A DNA stretch of 64,000 nt from an uncultured Lachnoclostridium sp. (GTDB lineage: Bacteria; Bacillota; Clostridia; Lachnospirales; Lachnospiraceae), in contig CAOJBY010000004.1 in the NCBI GenBank assembly GCA_948330435.1, positions 106,334 to 170,333 on the forward strand, read 5' to 3'. Positions within the stretch are counted from its first letter, which is position 1. Each line of letters opens with the position of its first letter. Position numbers and translations under genes: made by a program. Under the pieces are notes generated by a model. It saw only the letters and a program-made list of their open reading frames with translations. It had not been told where the DNA came from and ran no database searches. Shown here one piece after another: positions 18,644-28,260 of this stretch.

Positions 18644-18657
18644 CTTTTGCCTCCCCA

Positions 18658-21069
18658 TTAGAAAAATGTATCGTATTCTGTCCTTGCAATCAGATGATCC
18701 TGCCATTTCTTTTCCAGTTCCACATAGAAGCAGGAAAATCCTGCAACTTTAACCACAAGACTCTGATATTCCTCCGGCTTCTCCTGGGCTGCCCGCAGCA
18801 CGTCACGTCCAACCACATTAAACTGTACCTGGAAGCCTCCCATGTGAAAATAAACAGAGATCGCCTGGGCAACTTTCCGTATTTTCTCCGGACTGTTCAG
18901 TGCCGTAGGATGGAAACGAATATTCAGAATAGAACCGTTATCCATTAAGGCATGATCAATCTTCGAAAGAGAGTTAAAGACTGCTGTTATGCCTTCCAGA
19001 TCCGTCCCTGGTGTGGGTGACAGATTATCTGCCAGAGACTCTTCTGCTCTCTTGCCATCCGGCATTGCCCCAATCACTTCACCATCAATCACATTCATTA
19101 CCACCGTCTGGGCTGTACAGCCAAATTGTCCGCCTCTTAAGGGCTTAAACTTTTTCATTTTCTCCGGAATGATCGTAAACAAATCTCTACAGAGAAGATC
19201 TACCTCATCATTGTCATTTCCAAACTTGGGTGCGTCCAGAAGTGCTCTGCGAATGGCACTCCCTTCCTCCGTCTCAAAGTTACATTCCAGTGCCGCTTTC
19301 ACCTGATCCAGTGTATATTTTCTCTCCTTAAACACCACCTGTTCCAAAGCTGCCAGGGCATTGGCTGTATTGGGATATCCATGGGCATGCACAATGGTGT
19401 CATTATAATTGGGTCCCCTGCCCCAGGAAATATCTTTTCCCATCTCAATTCTGTAATTTACTGATGCCGAGAGGAACGGTGTGGGTGTCAGGGTATAATA
19501 ACTTTCTGCGATCGCCCGTTCAATCTTAGGAATAAAAGGCAAGTAATAATCCAACTGTCCACAGAACAGTTCAATAACCTCTTCAATATTTCTGCACTCC
19601 TCAAACCGCCTTATTGTTGGACAGAGAGTCTCTCCGGTATTGGGATTCTTCCCGTTGTGGATTGCCAGTTCCAGAATCTTAAACACATTCACATAAACGG
19701 GAGTCACACCTGTTCCATGCTTTCCCGGCACCCGGACCTCTGAGCACCCCATGCCTGCCCAGTTCCTTGCATCCCTCAGATCCACACCGGCACGCAGCAT
19801 CATATCCACCGCAACATCATCATTGAAGAACGCAGGCATTCCGCCCCCATGCTTCACAAGTGCCCGTAAGGCCGCCTCATAAAATTCCAGAGGTGTCGTC
19901 TTCCCCATGCTGACCACCACAGTAGGTATATTCATATTGGTATGGCCCAGAGCTTCCAGAAACAGGTAGGAAAGCTGATTTACCGCCGTTCTGCCATCTG
20001 TTGTCTGACCGCCCAGAGTAATGGTCTGGAATAGTTGATTGCCGCCCAGAATCTCTGTTGTTCCCCAATCACGAATCTTATTGGCTTCAAAGCATTTCAA
20101 AAGGAAACATTCGCAGAGTTGACGGACTTCTTCATCATCTAATGATTTATTTTCTACATCTTTTATATAGAAAGGATAGAGATATGAATCCATCCGGCCC
20201 ATGGAGATACTGTGTCCATTGGATTCAATCTGAATCAAAAGATGAATGATGAGAACCATCTGCAATGCTTCAAAAAATGTCTCCGGTGCTTTTGCCGGGA
20301 CCTTCCGCAAAGCATCCGCCGCACGCTGAAGTTCCTTTTTCCGTTCTGTAGTCATAATCTCATTCCGGATCTTCTGTTCCGCAAGATCTGCCAGACGGGC
20401 AGAATAATCAATGGCCGCATCAAGACAGATCATCACAGCTTCCAAAAATTCTTTTTTCTCAAAGTATTCCGGATCCTCCTCATCCAGCAAGGCCAGCACC
20501 GTCTTCGCTTTCTCTATCACCGGTTCAAAACCCGTATCCAGAAGTCCAACATAATCCGGAATAATATGACCGTCTCCATTCTGATTATGCTCAATGGACA
20601 TGGTTTGATTAATGCTGGGATGCTGATGTCCTTTCCCGTCCGCCCCCGGTCCCATCAGAAATGCTCCGATAGTTGACTTCAAGTGATAGTCCACCCGATC
20701 AAAATGAGTATATCCGTTCCAGGTTTCGCACATTTTTAAAATCTCATCCCTGGCCCCTTCCGGAACTACAAACCGCTGGCTCTCCCTGCTTCCGAAAGTA
20801 TCAAGTTCCTGCTCAATCCAGTCTACAGCATATTCCGGAAACAGCGGTGCCGCCAGAGGCTTGGAAGCCGTATTTCCCAGCAGCAGATCATCATCCCCAA
20901 TATACAGCGTCATCTCCTCCAGAAAACGCCGAAAGGAGTTTGCTCTGCGAATTACAACGGGAAGAGACGGATCCGAAAAATACTCCTCTGTATAAATTCT
21001 CCCCCGTTCCAGGCATATCTCAGGCTTATGACCCAAAATATACTTCTTAATTCGTTCTGTTCTTGTCAT
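18658..21069 (-). CDS. Glycyl radical enzyme 1, divergent, substrate unknown
   Basis: An 803-residue member of the PFL/dehydratase superfamily (start at ATG 21069, with AAGG 8 bases upstream; an earlier GTG has no spacing). The thiyl-radical cysteine is Cys442 in WAGMGCSEVRVPG, with the catalytic Glu two residues on (Glu444); most dehydratases and decarboxylases read GCVE here. The glycyl loop reads KVAGFSCFY with the radical Gly777, whereas nearly all family members have RVxGY; both the Arg and the Tyr are replaced (Lys774, Phe778). The matching activase follows directly. It is clearly a distinct subfamily. Candidate chemistry is dehydration, decarboxylation or C-S/C-N cleavage; sequence alone does not decide. 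Confidence 0.85.
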   Translation of the reverse strand: MTRTERIKKYILGHKPEICLERGRIYTEEYFSDPSLPVVIRRANSFRRFLEEMTLYIGDDDLLLGNTASKPLAAPLFPEYAVDWIEQELDTFGSRESQRFVVPEGARDEILKMCETWNGYTHFDRVDYHLKSTIGAFLMGPGADGKGHQHPSINQTMSIEHNQNGDGHIIPDYVGLLDTGFEPVIEKAKTVLALLDEEDPEYFEKKEFLEAVMICLDAAIDYSARLADLAEQKIRNEIMTTERKKELQRAADALRKVPAKAPETFFEALQMVLIIHLLIQIESNGHSISMGRMDSYLYPFYIKDVENKSLDDEEVRQLCECFLLKCFEANKIRDWGTTEILGGNQLFQTITLGGQTTDGRTAVNQLSYLFLEALGHTNMNIPTVVVSMGKTTPLEFYEAALRALVKHGGGMPAFFNDDVAVDMMLRAGVDLRDARNWAGMGCSEVRVPGKHGTGVTPVYVNVFKILELAIHNGKNPNTGETLCPTIRRFEECRNIEEVIELFCGQLDYYLPFIPKIERAIAESYYTLTPTPFLSASVNYRIEMGKDISWGRGPNYNDTIVHAHGYPNTANALAALEQVVFKERKYTLDQVKAALECNFETEEGSAIRRALLDAPKFGNDNDEVDLLCRDLFTIIPEKMKKFKPLRGGQFGCTAQTVVMNVIDGEVIGAMPDGKRAEESLADNLSPTPGTDLEGITAVFNSLSKIDHALMDNGSILNIRFHPTALNSPEKIRKVAQAISVYFHMGGFQVQFNVVGRDVLRAAQEKPEEYQSLVVKVAGFSCFYVELEKKWQDHLIARTEYDTFF

Positions 21070-21092
21070 CCCATTCACCTTCCCTTTCCAGA

Positions 21093-21521
21093 TTACTCTC
21101 CAATAATATCTACAAAGATTTTTCTTGCCTGGGGACCGTCAAATTCCATAAATACAATCTCCTGGGCTTCGCCCATAGTCAGGCCACCATTTACCAGAGA
21201 AACAGTGGTACTGTTACCTACTAAAATGGAACGCAGATGACCATATGCATTGGCAGAGGTCCGTCCATATGTAGGTAGAAAATGTGCATGAGAGTAGTCG
21301 TCATCATCATTCACCAGACGATGAAGCAATACATCCAGATCGCTTAAGATGCAGTCCAAAGGCTCCGTAACAATAATTCCACAGTTGGTATGGGCTGTTA
21401 CTACAGACACAATTCCATTTTGAATTCCGGACATTGCCGCAAACTCTTTTACCTTATCTCCAATGTATTCCGTATAATATTCATCCTGAGTCATAACATA
21501 AAATTCATAATGTTTTACCAT
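21093..21521 (-). CDS. YjbQ/UPF0047-family protein
   Basis: A 142-residue protein. The family pattern is visible: TAHTNCGIIV near 43-52, a run of acidic and His residues (DDDDYSHAHF), a second His-containing stretch YGHLRSILVGNS, and the C-terminal GEAQEIVFMEFDGPQAR. Members are often labelled secondary thiamine-phosphate synthase, but that activity is a side reaction and the physiological role is unsettled. Here it lies 3 bases from the amidohydrolase gene and just before glycyl radical enzyme 1, so a role in the same pathway, for example on a sugar- or phosphate-like intermediate, is more likely than thiamine synthesis. Confidence 0.8.
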   Translation of the reverse strand: MVKHYEFYVMTQDEYYTEYIGDKVKEFAAMSGIQNGIVSVVTAHTNCGIIVTEPLDCILSDLDVLLHRLVNDDDDYSHAHFLPTYGRTSANAYGHLRSILVGNSTTVSLVNGGLTMGEAQEIVFMEFDGPQARKIFVDIIGE

Positions 21522-21523
21522 GT

Positions 21524-22375
21524 TTACACCTCCATTCCCATAAATCGCAGTGCATTTTCTCCCATGACCATGGCCCTCTGTTTAGGTCTCAGGCTTAAGC
21601 TTTCCATAGCCTTTATCATACGCTTCTGCTCAATTCTCGGATAGGTGGAACCGAACATTACCTTGTCATACAGCATCCGATCTATCCAATATTCTCCCAG
21701 TTGGTCATTGAAAGTAGTTTGGAAGAACTGCTTGGGAGAATCAAAATACAGCAGTGCCGTATCCGCATACAGATTTGGATATTTCAAAATCAGCATCACT
21801 GTTTCTCTGGTCCAGGGCCATCCAAAATGCCCCAGACACATCCGAAGTTCCGGATACTCAATGGCCACTTCCTCAAAATTCAGCGGATTGGAATATTTAG
21901 AGGGGCTATTCTTTACCCAGGTCATCCCTGCCTCAAAAAGAATCGGCTTGTCATATTTCAGGCAGGTTTCATAGATCGGCTTCATAATCGGATCATCTGG
22001 CATCACATACTGCATTGCAGGACTTAATTTCAACCCTTTCAGTCCAAGTTCCGTAAAGGCTTTCTCCAACACTTCCACAGCATCGGGACGTTTGGGATCC
22101 ACACCGGCAAAGCCAATCAAACGATCCGGATAAATATCTACTAACTTTTTAACTTCTTCATTGGATACAATGGTGCTCCCAGCCCGGGTTGTCACATCCT
22201 CCCCGGAAATCACAGCCTTATCAATACCCGCTGCGTCCAGCTGGGTCATAAACAGGCTCAAGGGCCATACATGCTGTTTGTATAAAAAATACTCTTCTCT
22301 TCGAAATGTAATCTTCTCCTGTTCCTGGCAAATCTCCTGAAAAAATCCCGGAAATGTATGTATATCAATTACCAT
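21524..22375 (-). CDS. Amidohydrolase-fold (COG2159-like) protein with altered metal site
   Basis: A 283-residue TIM-barrel protein of the amidohydrolase/decarboxylase group (ACMSD- and gamma-resorcylate-decarboxylase-like). The barrel landmarks are recognisable but most metal ligands are changed: the HxH of strand 1 is DIHTF (His6 kept, second His is Phe8); the strand-5 His is Glu148 in PILFEAG; His183 in LGHFGWPW is kept; the final Asp is Thr244 in FGSTYP. So a normal mononuclear zinc site is unlikely. It may be a lyase or aldolase-like enzyme, or bind metal with Glu148. It is embedded between the two glycyl radical modules. Confidence 0.75.
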   Translation of the reverse strand: MVIDIHTFPGFFQEICQEQEKITFRREEYFLYKQHVWPLSLFMTQLDAAGIDKAVISGEDVTTRAGSTIVSNEEVKKLVDIYPDRLIGFAGVDPKRPDAVEVLEKAFTELGLKGLKLSPAMQYVMPDDPIMKPIYETCLKYDKPILFEAGMTWVKNSPSKYSNPLNFEEVAIEYPELRMCLGHFGWPWTRETVMLILKYPNLYADTALLYFDSPKQFFQTTFNDQLGEYWIDRMLYDKVMFGSTYPRIEQKRMIKAMESLSLRPKQRAMVMGENALRFMGMEV

Positions 22376-22394
22376 AATCTCTTCTCCTTATTTC

Positions 22395-23291
22395 TTATTT
22401 TAATACTGTAATCCCCATCTTTTCTAAAATACTCCGCCGCAATTCCATGGCCTCCCGGGACAGGGGACTCCCTGGCGGGCATACAGGCTCTTCTCCCCGA
22501 TACCGATATTTTTGAACAAATAGCGGATTAAAATTCAAAAGTTCCATTCTTGCTCCCGGCAGCTTCTTCACAAAGATTCCAATCTCCCGGATATTTTCCA
22601 AATCATCTGTGTATCCCGGAATCATCGGGGTTCGAATCAGCAGTTCACGCCTTGCGGCAAGTTCCCGAATGTTCTCCAAAATCCTGTGGTTCTCCACACC
22701 TGTTGCCTCTTTATGCCGCACATTGTCAAAGATCTTAATATCTACAATGAAATCATCCGTCACTTTCTCAAACCTCCGAATCGTCTCCATGGAAGTAAAC
22801 ATACAACTCTCCACAGTTGTTCGAAAGCCTTCCTTTTTACATTGTGACAAAATGGCCAGAGCAAATTCTGACTGTTCTCCCATAGGTTCCCCTCCGGATA
22901 ATGTAATCCCGCCACCAGATTTCTTATAGGCAATCCCATCCCGCCTAAGAACCTCCATCACTTCTTCCACCGTCATCCGGCTGCTGTCCCACCTCAAAGC
23001 TCCCGTCGTGCACACCTTTGCACAGCTGCCGTCAGAAAGGCATCTGGAAGCCTCCAAATGTATCTGTCCCTTTTTTTCTCTCAATGCTCCCTGGGTGCAG
23101 GCCCTGATGCAGGTCCCACATCCGATGCAGCGATTCTGTACCTGCCAGATTCTTCTCTTATTTACCATCCCTTCCGGATTGTGGCACCAGGCACAACGAA
23201 GAGGACATCCTTTTAAAAACACGGTACTGCGAATTCCCTTTCCGTCATGAACCGCAAAACGTTTTATATCAAATATCAGTCCCGTCTCCAT
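22395..23291 (-). CDS. Glycyl radical enzyme activating protein 2 (radical SAM)
   Basis: A 298-residue activase with GCPLRCAWCHNPEG (Cx3Cx2C) and a ferredoxin-like insert (CIGCGTCIRAC). The second cluster is partly degenerate (CLSDGSCAKVC), unlike the canonical CxxCxxC arrangement in activase 1. Its ATG shares one base with the stop of glycyl radical enzyme 2 (TGATG), so the pair is translationally coupled and this is surely the cognate activase. Confidence 0.9.
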   Translation of the reverse strand: METGLIFDIKRFAVHDGKGIRSTVFLKGCPLRCAWCHNPEGMVNKRRIWQVQNRCIGCGTCIRACTQGALREKKGQIHLEASRCLSDGSCAKVCTTGALRWDSSRMTVEEVMEVLRRDGIAYKKSGGGITLSGGEPMGEQSEFALAILSQCKKEGFRTTVESCMFTSMETIRRFEKVTDDFIVDIKIFDNVRHKEATGVENHRILENIRELAARRELLIRTPMIPGYTDDLENIREIGIFVKKLPGARMELLNFNPLFVQKYRYRGEEPVCPPGSPLSREAMELRRSILEKMGITVLK

Positions 23292-25660
23292 CAGTCGTTT
23301 CCTCCAAATGCGGTTCTGGCTATAATCTCATCCTGCAGATCATCTGCCAGTTCTACAAAAAAAGCTGTATAGCCGGCCACCCGTATGGTCAATCCCGAAA
23401 ACTGCTCCGGAGTTTTCTTTGCCGCAATCAAATCTTCTCTCCGTACCACATTGATCTGGCAATGATTAATCTTTAACTCTACCAGGGTCTCTAACAAGGC
23501 ACAGAAATTATCAATTCCCTCCTGAGTATCAAAAAATTCCGGAAGAAACTTCATATTCAGCAACGTCCCATTGGAACCCAGTTCCATATGGAGCTTTGAT
23601 ACTGAGTTCAAAAGGGCAGTGGGTCCCAGCTTATCTCTTCCATACACCGCCGATACACCGCCGTCCGCCAAAGGACTTCCTGCCTTTCTTCCGTCTGGTG
23701 TTGCACCAATGTTCAGTCCCATAGGCACATGAGCCGATACGGTATAAAGTCCTGTTTGAACACGACCACCTCTTACGTTTTTGAACGCCTCCAACCGCCT
23801 TGCAAAATATTCATGCCATTTCACAGCCAGTTCGTCTACCCAGTCCACATCATTGCCATACTTGGGAGCCTGTTCCAAAAGCAGCTTTCGCAATGTCTCT
23901 TTTCCTTCAAAGTCTGTGCGAAGTGCCTCCAAAAGTTCCTCTTTTCCTACTTTCTTTTCCTCAAACACCAGCTTTTTCAACGCTGCCAGGCTATCTGCAA
24001 TATTCGCCACCTGAATCAACTGAATACCAGAAAAATTGTATTTGGCTCCGCCCGCCGTCACATCAATTCCCTTTTCCATGCTATCATCAATTACAGAAGA
24101 AAGCATAGCCGAAGGCAGGACCTCTGCATGGATCCGATCCACTGCAAAGGTAACCGGCATCATCCGATCAATAAAGTGATCTACCTGTATCTGAAAAGCC
24201 TTTTCAAATTCTTCAAAAGAATGAAAATCTGTCAGATATCCCGTCTCTGGCCCTACCTGTTTTCCGGACAGAAGACAAACACCGTTGTTCGTGGCAAGTT
24301 CCAGAGCTTTTACCATATTGAACATGGCCGCATCGCTCCAGCCAAGATTGTTCCCCTGGGTGGTAAGCTCCACACAGCCCACAATGGCATAATCGCAGGC
24401 ATCCTTATGGTCTATTCCCTGTCTTTCAAGAGCCGGAATGATGCTTTCATCATTGAAGATCTGAGGCATGCCACCGCCTTTTGATATCACTCTGGTGACC
24501 TCCCGAAGCAGTTCTTTCGGTGAATTTTTATGGAGGCGTACAGAAAGGTTGGGCTGGGGCAGGCGAATATGGGATTGTGCTTTCAAAAACAAAAAGCTTA
24601 ACTCATTGGTGGCATCACTGCCATCCTTATGCCGGCCACCAACAGCCAGATTAAATCCGATAGGAAACCCGGCAAAATAGCGGGCTCCCATTTCATTGCG
24701 CAAATAAACCACCTGATTGAATTTGAGCCAAAGGCTCTCTGTCAGTTCCAGTGCTTCTTCTAATGTCATTCCCTCTGCCAGAGATTTCTGATAATACGGC
24801 AGCAATGTCTGATCCATTCTTCCCGGAGAAAAAGAGGAGGCATTGGATTCCAAATGAAGAAGTACAAAAAGAAACCATACGGACTGCAATGCCTCATGAT
24901 AATTTCTCGCCGGTCGAACAGCAAGATTTTTACAATTCCAAGCCACTTTTTGCATACCCGCCTGCTGTTCACCCTCAAGTTTCTCCGCCATTTTCTCCGC
25001 CAATTCTCCATAACGAAGTATAAACTCTACAGCACCCTCCATGCATATGGCTACACATTCATAAAACAGACGCTTTTCTTCATCTGCTACCATTTTCTGC
25101 TTTTCTCTGGCTTCTCTGCCGAGCCTGGCCGGCCCCTTCTTCAGCCACAGGGTACTGTTTGGACAGATATGACCCTGAGCATGATCTGTCTGATTGATTT
25201 TCACCACCTGTTTTATGGCAGCAATTTCGCTTCCCACCTCCTCTTCTACCCGATCCTCCAGCGTCTTTCCTCTCCAATACGGCAAGATCTCCTGAAAAAA
25301 GCATGCCTTGTCTTCCGGGCGTACCGTAAAGGGATCCTGTTTCCTGGTTCCAAGTTCATCAATCTCTTTGGCCACCCAGGTGATTCCGCCCTCCGGAAAG
25401 ATTACCCCAGCTCTGGGCTCTTTTGTTCGATTGCCCACAATTAGTTCATCCGGGTCAATGGTAATTTCTATTTTTTCACATGCCTCCCGAAAGCTGAGTG
25501 CACGTATTCTGGCAATGGGCTCTCCTTCGTGTTCCTGATAACATTTTGTGATAATCCGTGCTTGTTCCACAGAGACAAAACGCTCTTTCACAAGGGACTT
25601 TCCTTTGATCCTCCGGATCCGTGGTGTCATTTCCAGTTCTTTCAATTTCTGTGTCTGCAC
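23291..25660 (-). CDS. Glycyl radical enzyme 2, substrate unknown
   Basis: A 789-residue enzyme starting at GTG 25660 with AAGGTG 5 bases upstream. The radical cysteine is Cys429 in YAIVGCVELTTQGNN with Glu431 as base; the glycyl loop is a canonical RVAGYTAFF with Gly763. It differs clearly from glycyl radical enzyme 1, so the operon encodes two non-redundant radical steps. The stretch after the cysteine (LTTQGNNLGWSDAAMF) is unlike the usual glycerol/choline lyase GCVEP sequence, so a known specificity should not be assigned without comparison to the characterised subfamilies. Confidence 0.85.
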   Translation of the reverse strand: MQTQKLKELEMTPRIRRIKGKSLVKERFVSVEQARIITKCYQEHEGEPIARIRALSFREACEKIEITIDPDELIVGNRTKEPRAGVIFPEGGITWVAKEIDELGTRKQDPFTVRPEDKACFFQEILPYWRGKTLEDRVEEEVGSEIAAIKQVVKINQTDHAQGHICPNSTLWLKKGPARLGREAREKQKMVADEEKRLFYECVAICMEGAVEFILRYGELAEKMAEKLEGEQQAGMQKVAWNCKNLAVRPARNYHEALQSVWFLFVLLHLESNASSFSPGRMDQTLLPYYQKSLAEGMTLEEALELTESLWLKFNQVVYLRNEMGARYFAGFPIGFNLAVGGRHKDGSDATNELSFLFLKAQSHIRLPQPNLSVRLHKNSPKELLREVTRVISKGGGMPQIFNDESIIPALERQGIDHKDACDYAIVGCVELTTQGNNLGWSDAAMFNMVKALELATNNGVCLLSGKQVGPETGYLTDFHSFEEFEKAFQIQVDHFIDRMMPVTFAVDRIHAEVLPSAMLSSVIDDSMEKGIDVTAGGAKYNFSGIQLIQVANIADSLAALKKLVFEEKKVGKEELLEALRTDFEGKETLRKLLLEQAPKYGNDVDWVDELAVKWHEYFARRLEAFKNVRGGRVQTGLYTVSAHVPMGLNIGATPDGRKAGSPLADGGVSAVYGRDKLGPTALLNSVSKLHMELGSNGTLLNMKFLPEFFDTQEGIDNFCALLETLVELKINHCQINVVRREDLIAAKKTPEQFSGLTIRVAGYTAFFVELADDLQDEIIARTAFGGND

Positions 25661-25685
25661 AAATTCACCTTCTTTCCCCGGTTGC

Positions 25686-26663
25686 TTATGCTGTTTTAAC
25701 TTTCGCTTTTTTTGTTGCTTTTTTCCGTTTGCTTAATTGATCAAAGCCTACCGCAAAGATCAAAACAATCCCTCGAATCAACTGTTGATAGAATTCATAT
25801 ACATTCATCATCACCAGACCGTTGGCCAAAACACTCATAATAAAGATTCCCACTACAACACCGGATAGTTTGCCCTCTCCGCCATTTACACTGATTCCGC
25901 CCAAAACCACAGCCGTAATTACATTCATTTCAAATCCGTCACCGGCGGCAGGCTGTCCGGAACTCAATCTGGAAAGTTCAACAAGCCCGGCAAGTGCAGA
26001 AAGAAAGCCTGCAATCATATAGGTGGCAAGAATCATCTTGTCTACATTGATTCCGGAAAGTCGGGAGGCTTCACGGCTTCCGCCGATAGCGTACAGATAC
26101 CGTCCATACTGGGTTCGGTTTAGCACATACCAGCCTATAACAAGCACAAGAATCATGACAATAACGGGTACTGGTATAAAACCAATGTATCCTTTCCCTA
26201 AAATATCAAAGGATGCCGGGAATCCATAAACCGGGAGTCCCCCCGTCAATATGTAGCACATTCCTCTCACACTTGTCATAACACCCAAAGTCGCAATCAG
26301 TGCCGGAATCTCCACATAGTTAATTAAAATTCCATTAATCAGCCCAATTAAAACACCTACGGCCAATGCAATCAGACAAGCCAGAAGAGGACTCATTCCC
26401 AGCTTTGCCATACAGCTGGACGCAATTACCGCAGTCAGGCCTATAACGGCTCCAATGGAAAGATCAATACCTCCTGTAAGCATCACATAAGTCAGGCCTA
26501 CGGCGGATATTCCGGTAACCGCACTTTGGCGGAGGACATTTACAATATTGCCTCCTGTGAGAAAATATTTTGATCCGAAAGAAAAATACACAATCAATGC
26601 CAAAAGCATCAATAAAATTCCATATTTACGCAGCAATTCTGCTTTATCTACTTTTGTCTTCAT
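25686..26663 (-). CDS. Ribose-type ABC transporter permease (RbsC-like)
   Basis: A 325-residue membrane protein (ATG 26663 with GGGAGGG 7 bases upstream; a longer frame overlaps the ATPase gene). About nine or ten hydrophobic segments and the signature stretch VGLTYVMLTGGIDLSIGAVIGL mark the BPD_transp_2 family that imports ribose, xylose, inositol, autoinducer-2 and similar compounds. It lies 25 bases before the glycyl radical enzyme 2 start and is part of the same unit. Confidence 0.9.
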   Translation of the reverse strand: MKTKVDKAELLRKYGILLMLLALIVYFSFGSKYFLTGGNIVNVLRQSAVTGISAVGLTYVMLTGGIDLSIGAVIGLTAVIASSCMAKLGMSPLLACLIALAVGVLIGLINGILINYVEIPALIATLGVMTSVRGMCYILTGGLPVYGFPASFDILGKGYIGFIPVPVIVMILVLVIGWYVLNRTQYGRYLYAIGGSREASRLSGINVDKMILATYMIAGFLSALAGLVELSRLSSGQPAAGDGFEMNVITAVVLGGISVNGGEGKLSGVVVGIFIMSVLANGLVMMNVYEFYQQLIRGIVLIFAVGFDQLSKRKKATKKAKVKTA

Positions 26664-26679
26664 TTTTTGTCCCTCCCAT

Positions 26680-28164
26680 CTAATCCACAACCGCATACTG
26701 CATAACATTTTCCTGCTGAATTTCATCGCCGGCTAATTCCCCGACAATCTTTCCTTCTTTCATAACCAGAATCCGATCGGATACCCCGAGCAGTTCCGGC
26801 ATATCGGAAGAAATCATTATAATGCTGATTCCCTGCTTCGCCAAATCCCTCATGATCTGATAGATCTCGAACTTCACACCCACATCAATTCCTCTCGTAG
26901 GTTCATCAAAGATGATCACTCTGGAATTTGTAAGCAGCCATTTGGCCAGAACTACTTTCTGCTGATTCCCGCCTGACAGATTGGATACCAGCTGTTCTAT
27001 GGACGGAGTTTTAATATTCAATTGTTTCTGGTATTTTTCTGCCAGTTCTTTCTCTTTCTTCAAATCCAAAGAAATCTTATGTTTCAGCATTTTTCCAAGA
27101 TATGAAATGCTGATATTCTCCCGAATGCTCAGCTTCATAAGAAGCCCCTGTTGTTTTCGATCCTCTGTAATAAAAGCGATTCCATTCTTTAACGCATCCC
27201 CGGGATTCTGAATGGAAACCCGCTTCCCATCCAGGAAAATTTCTCCCAGGCATTTGTCTGCCCCAAATATAGCACGGGCCGTCTCCGTTCGTCCTGCCCC
27301 CACCAAACCTCCAAATCCAAGGATTTCTCCCTTATGAAGTTGGAAGCTGATATCATCTATTTTGTCATTTGTCAGGTGCTTCGCCTCCAGAACCACCTCT
27401 TCCGTTCCATATTTCCCCTGGGGGTAATTTTCTCCCATCTCCCGGCCTACCATCAGTGAAATAAGTCTAGGCCTGGTGCAATCCTTAATATCCAGTGTTT
27501 CTATGTACTGACCATCACGCATAATTGTTACCCGATCCGCCACTTCAAAAAGTTCTTCAAGGCGATGGGATATATAAATAATCGAGATTCCTTCCTCACG
27601 TAATTTTCGAACCAAATCCAAAAGCATATCCACTTCTTTTCCGGAAAGAGCCGCCGTAGGTTCATCCATAATCAAAACCTTTGCATTTTTTGATACTGCT
27701 TTCGCAATCTCTACCAGCTGCTGATATGCCACACTCAAAGTCTTGACCTGAGCCTTCGGATCCAGGTTCAGTCCCAGCCTTTCAAATACTTTCAGACACT
27801 CCTCATTACACTTTTTTTCATCAATCGAAGTTCCCTTTACAGGTTCATTCCCCAAAAAGATATTGTTGGCAACTGTCAAATAAGAAATCAAATTAAATTC
27901 CTGATAGATTACGCCAATCCCAAGCTCCATAGCCAGCCTTGGCTCCATATGCCGGTAGGACTTTCCCTGAATGATAATTTCCCCCTCATCCGGATGAATC
28001 GCTCCTGCCAGCGTTTTAATCAGCGTTGATTTACCTGCACCATTTTCTCCCAGAAGTGCATGCACCTCTCCCTTTCTCACTTGCAACCTGATATTGTCCA
28101 GTGCCACAACGCCCGGATAACGCTTGGTTATATTTTTCATTTCAATCATATAATCGCTCTGCAT
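26680..28164 (-). CDS. Ribose-type ABC transporter ATPase, two nucleotide-binding domains (RbsA-like)
   Basis: A 494-residue protein from ATG 28164, which has AAAGGAGG at 4-base spacing. Two ABC domains are present: the first with GENGAGKSTLIK and Walker B VLIMDEPTAALS, the second with a degenerate Walker A (GGLVGAGRTETARAIFG), signature LSGGNQQKVVLAKWL and Walker B VIIFDEPTRGIDVG. This is the standard layout for sugar importers of the RbsA/MglA/XylG group. Confidence 0.92.
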   Translation of the reverse strand: MQSDYMIEMKNITKRYPGVVALDNIRLQVRKGEVHALLGENGAGKSTLIKTLAGAIHPDEGEIIIQGKSYRHMEPRLAMELGIGVIYQEFNLISYLTVANNIFLGNEPVKGTSIDEKKCNEECLKVFERLGLNLDPKAQVKTLSVAYQQLVEIAKAVSKNAKVLIMDEPTAALSGKEVDMLLDLVRKLREEGISIIYISHRLEELFEVADRVTIMRDGQYIETLDIKDCTRPRLISLMVGREMGENYPQGKYGTEEVVLEAKHLTNDKIDDISFQLHKGEILGFGGLVGAGRTETARAIFGADKCLGEIFLDGKRVSIQNPGDALKNGIAFITEDRKQQGLLMKLSIRENISISYLGKMLKHKISLDLKKEKELAEKYQKQLNIKTPSIEQLVSNLSGGNQQKVVLAKWLLTNSRVIIFDEPTRGIDVGVKFEIYQIMRDLAKQGISIIMISSDMPELLGVSDRILVMKEGKIVGELAGDEIQQENVMQYAVVD

Positions 28165-28260
28165 TTTGCCTCCTTTACATCTAAAGAGTACCTCAAAGGC
28201 CTGTTGATCCTGGCCCCTGAGATACTCCCCGGCTTCACGCATTCCGTCCGCCCTTTATTT

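Noticed and set aside
21093..21521. Thiamine-phosphate synthase role for the YjbQ protein
   Set aside because: No other thiamine gene is nearby; that activity is a side reaction of the family.
17741..25660. Choline, glycerol or propanediol utilisation microcompartment
   Set aside because: No shell proteins, aldehyde or alcohol dehydrogenases are present, and the active-site motifs of both enzymes differ from the GCVEP-type lyases.
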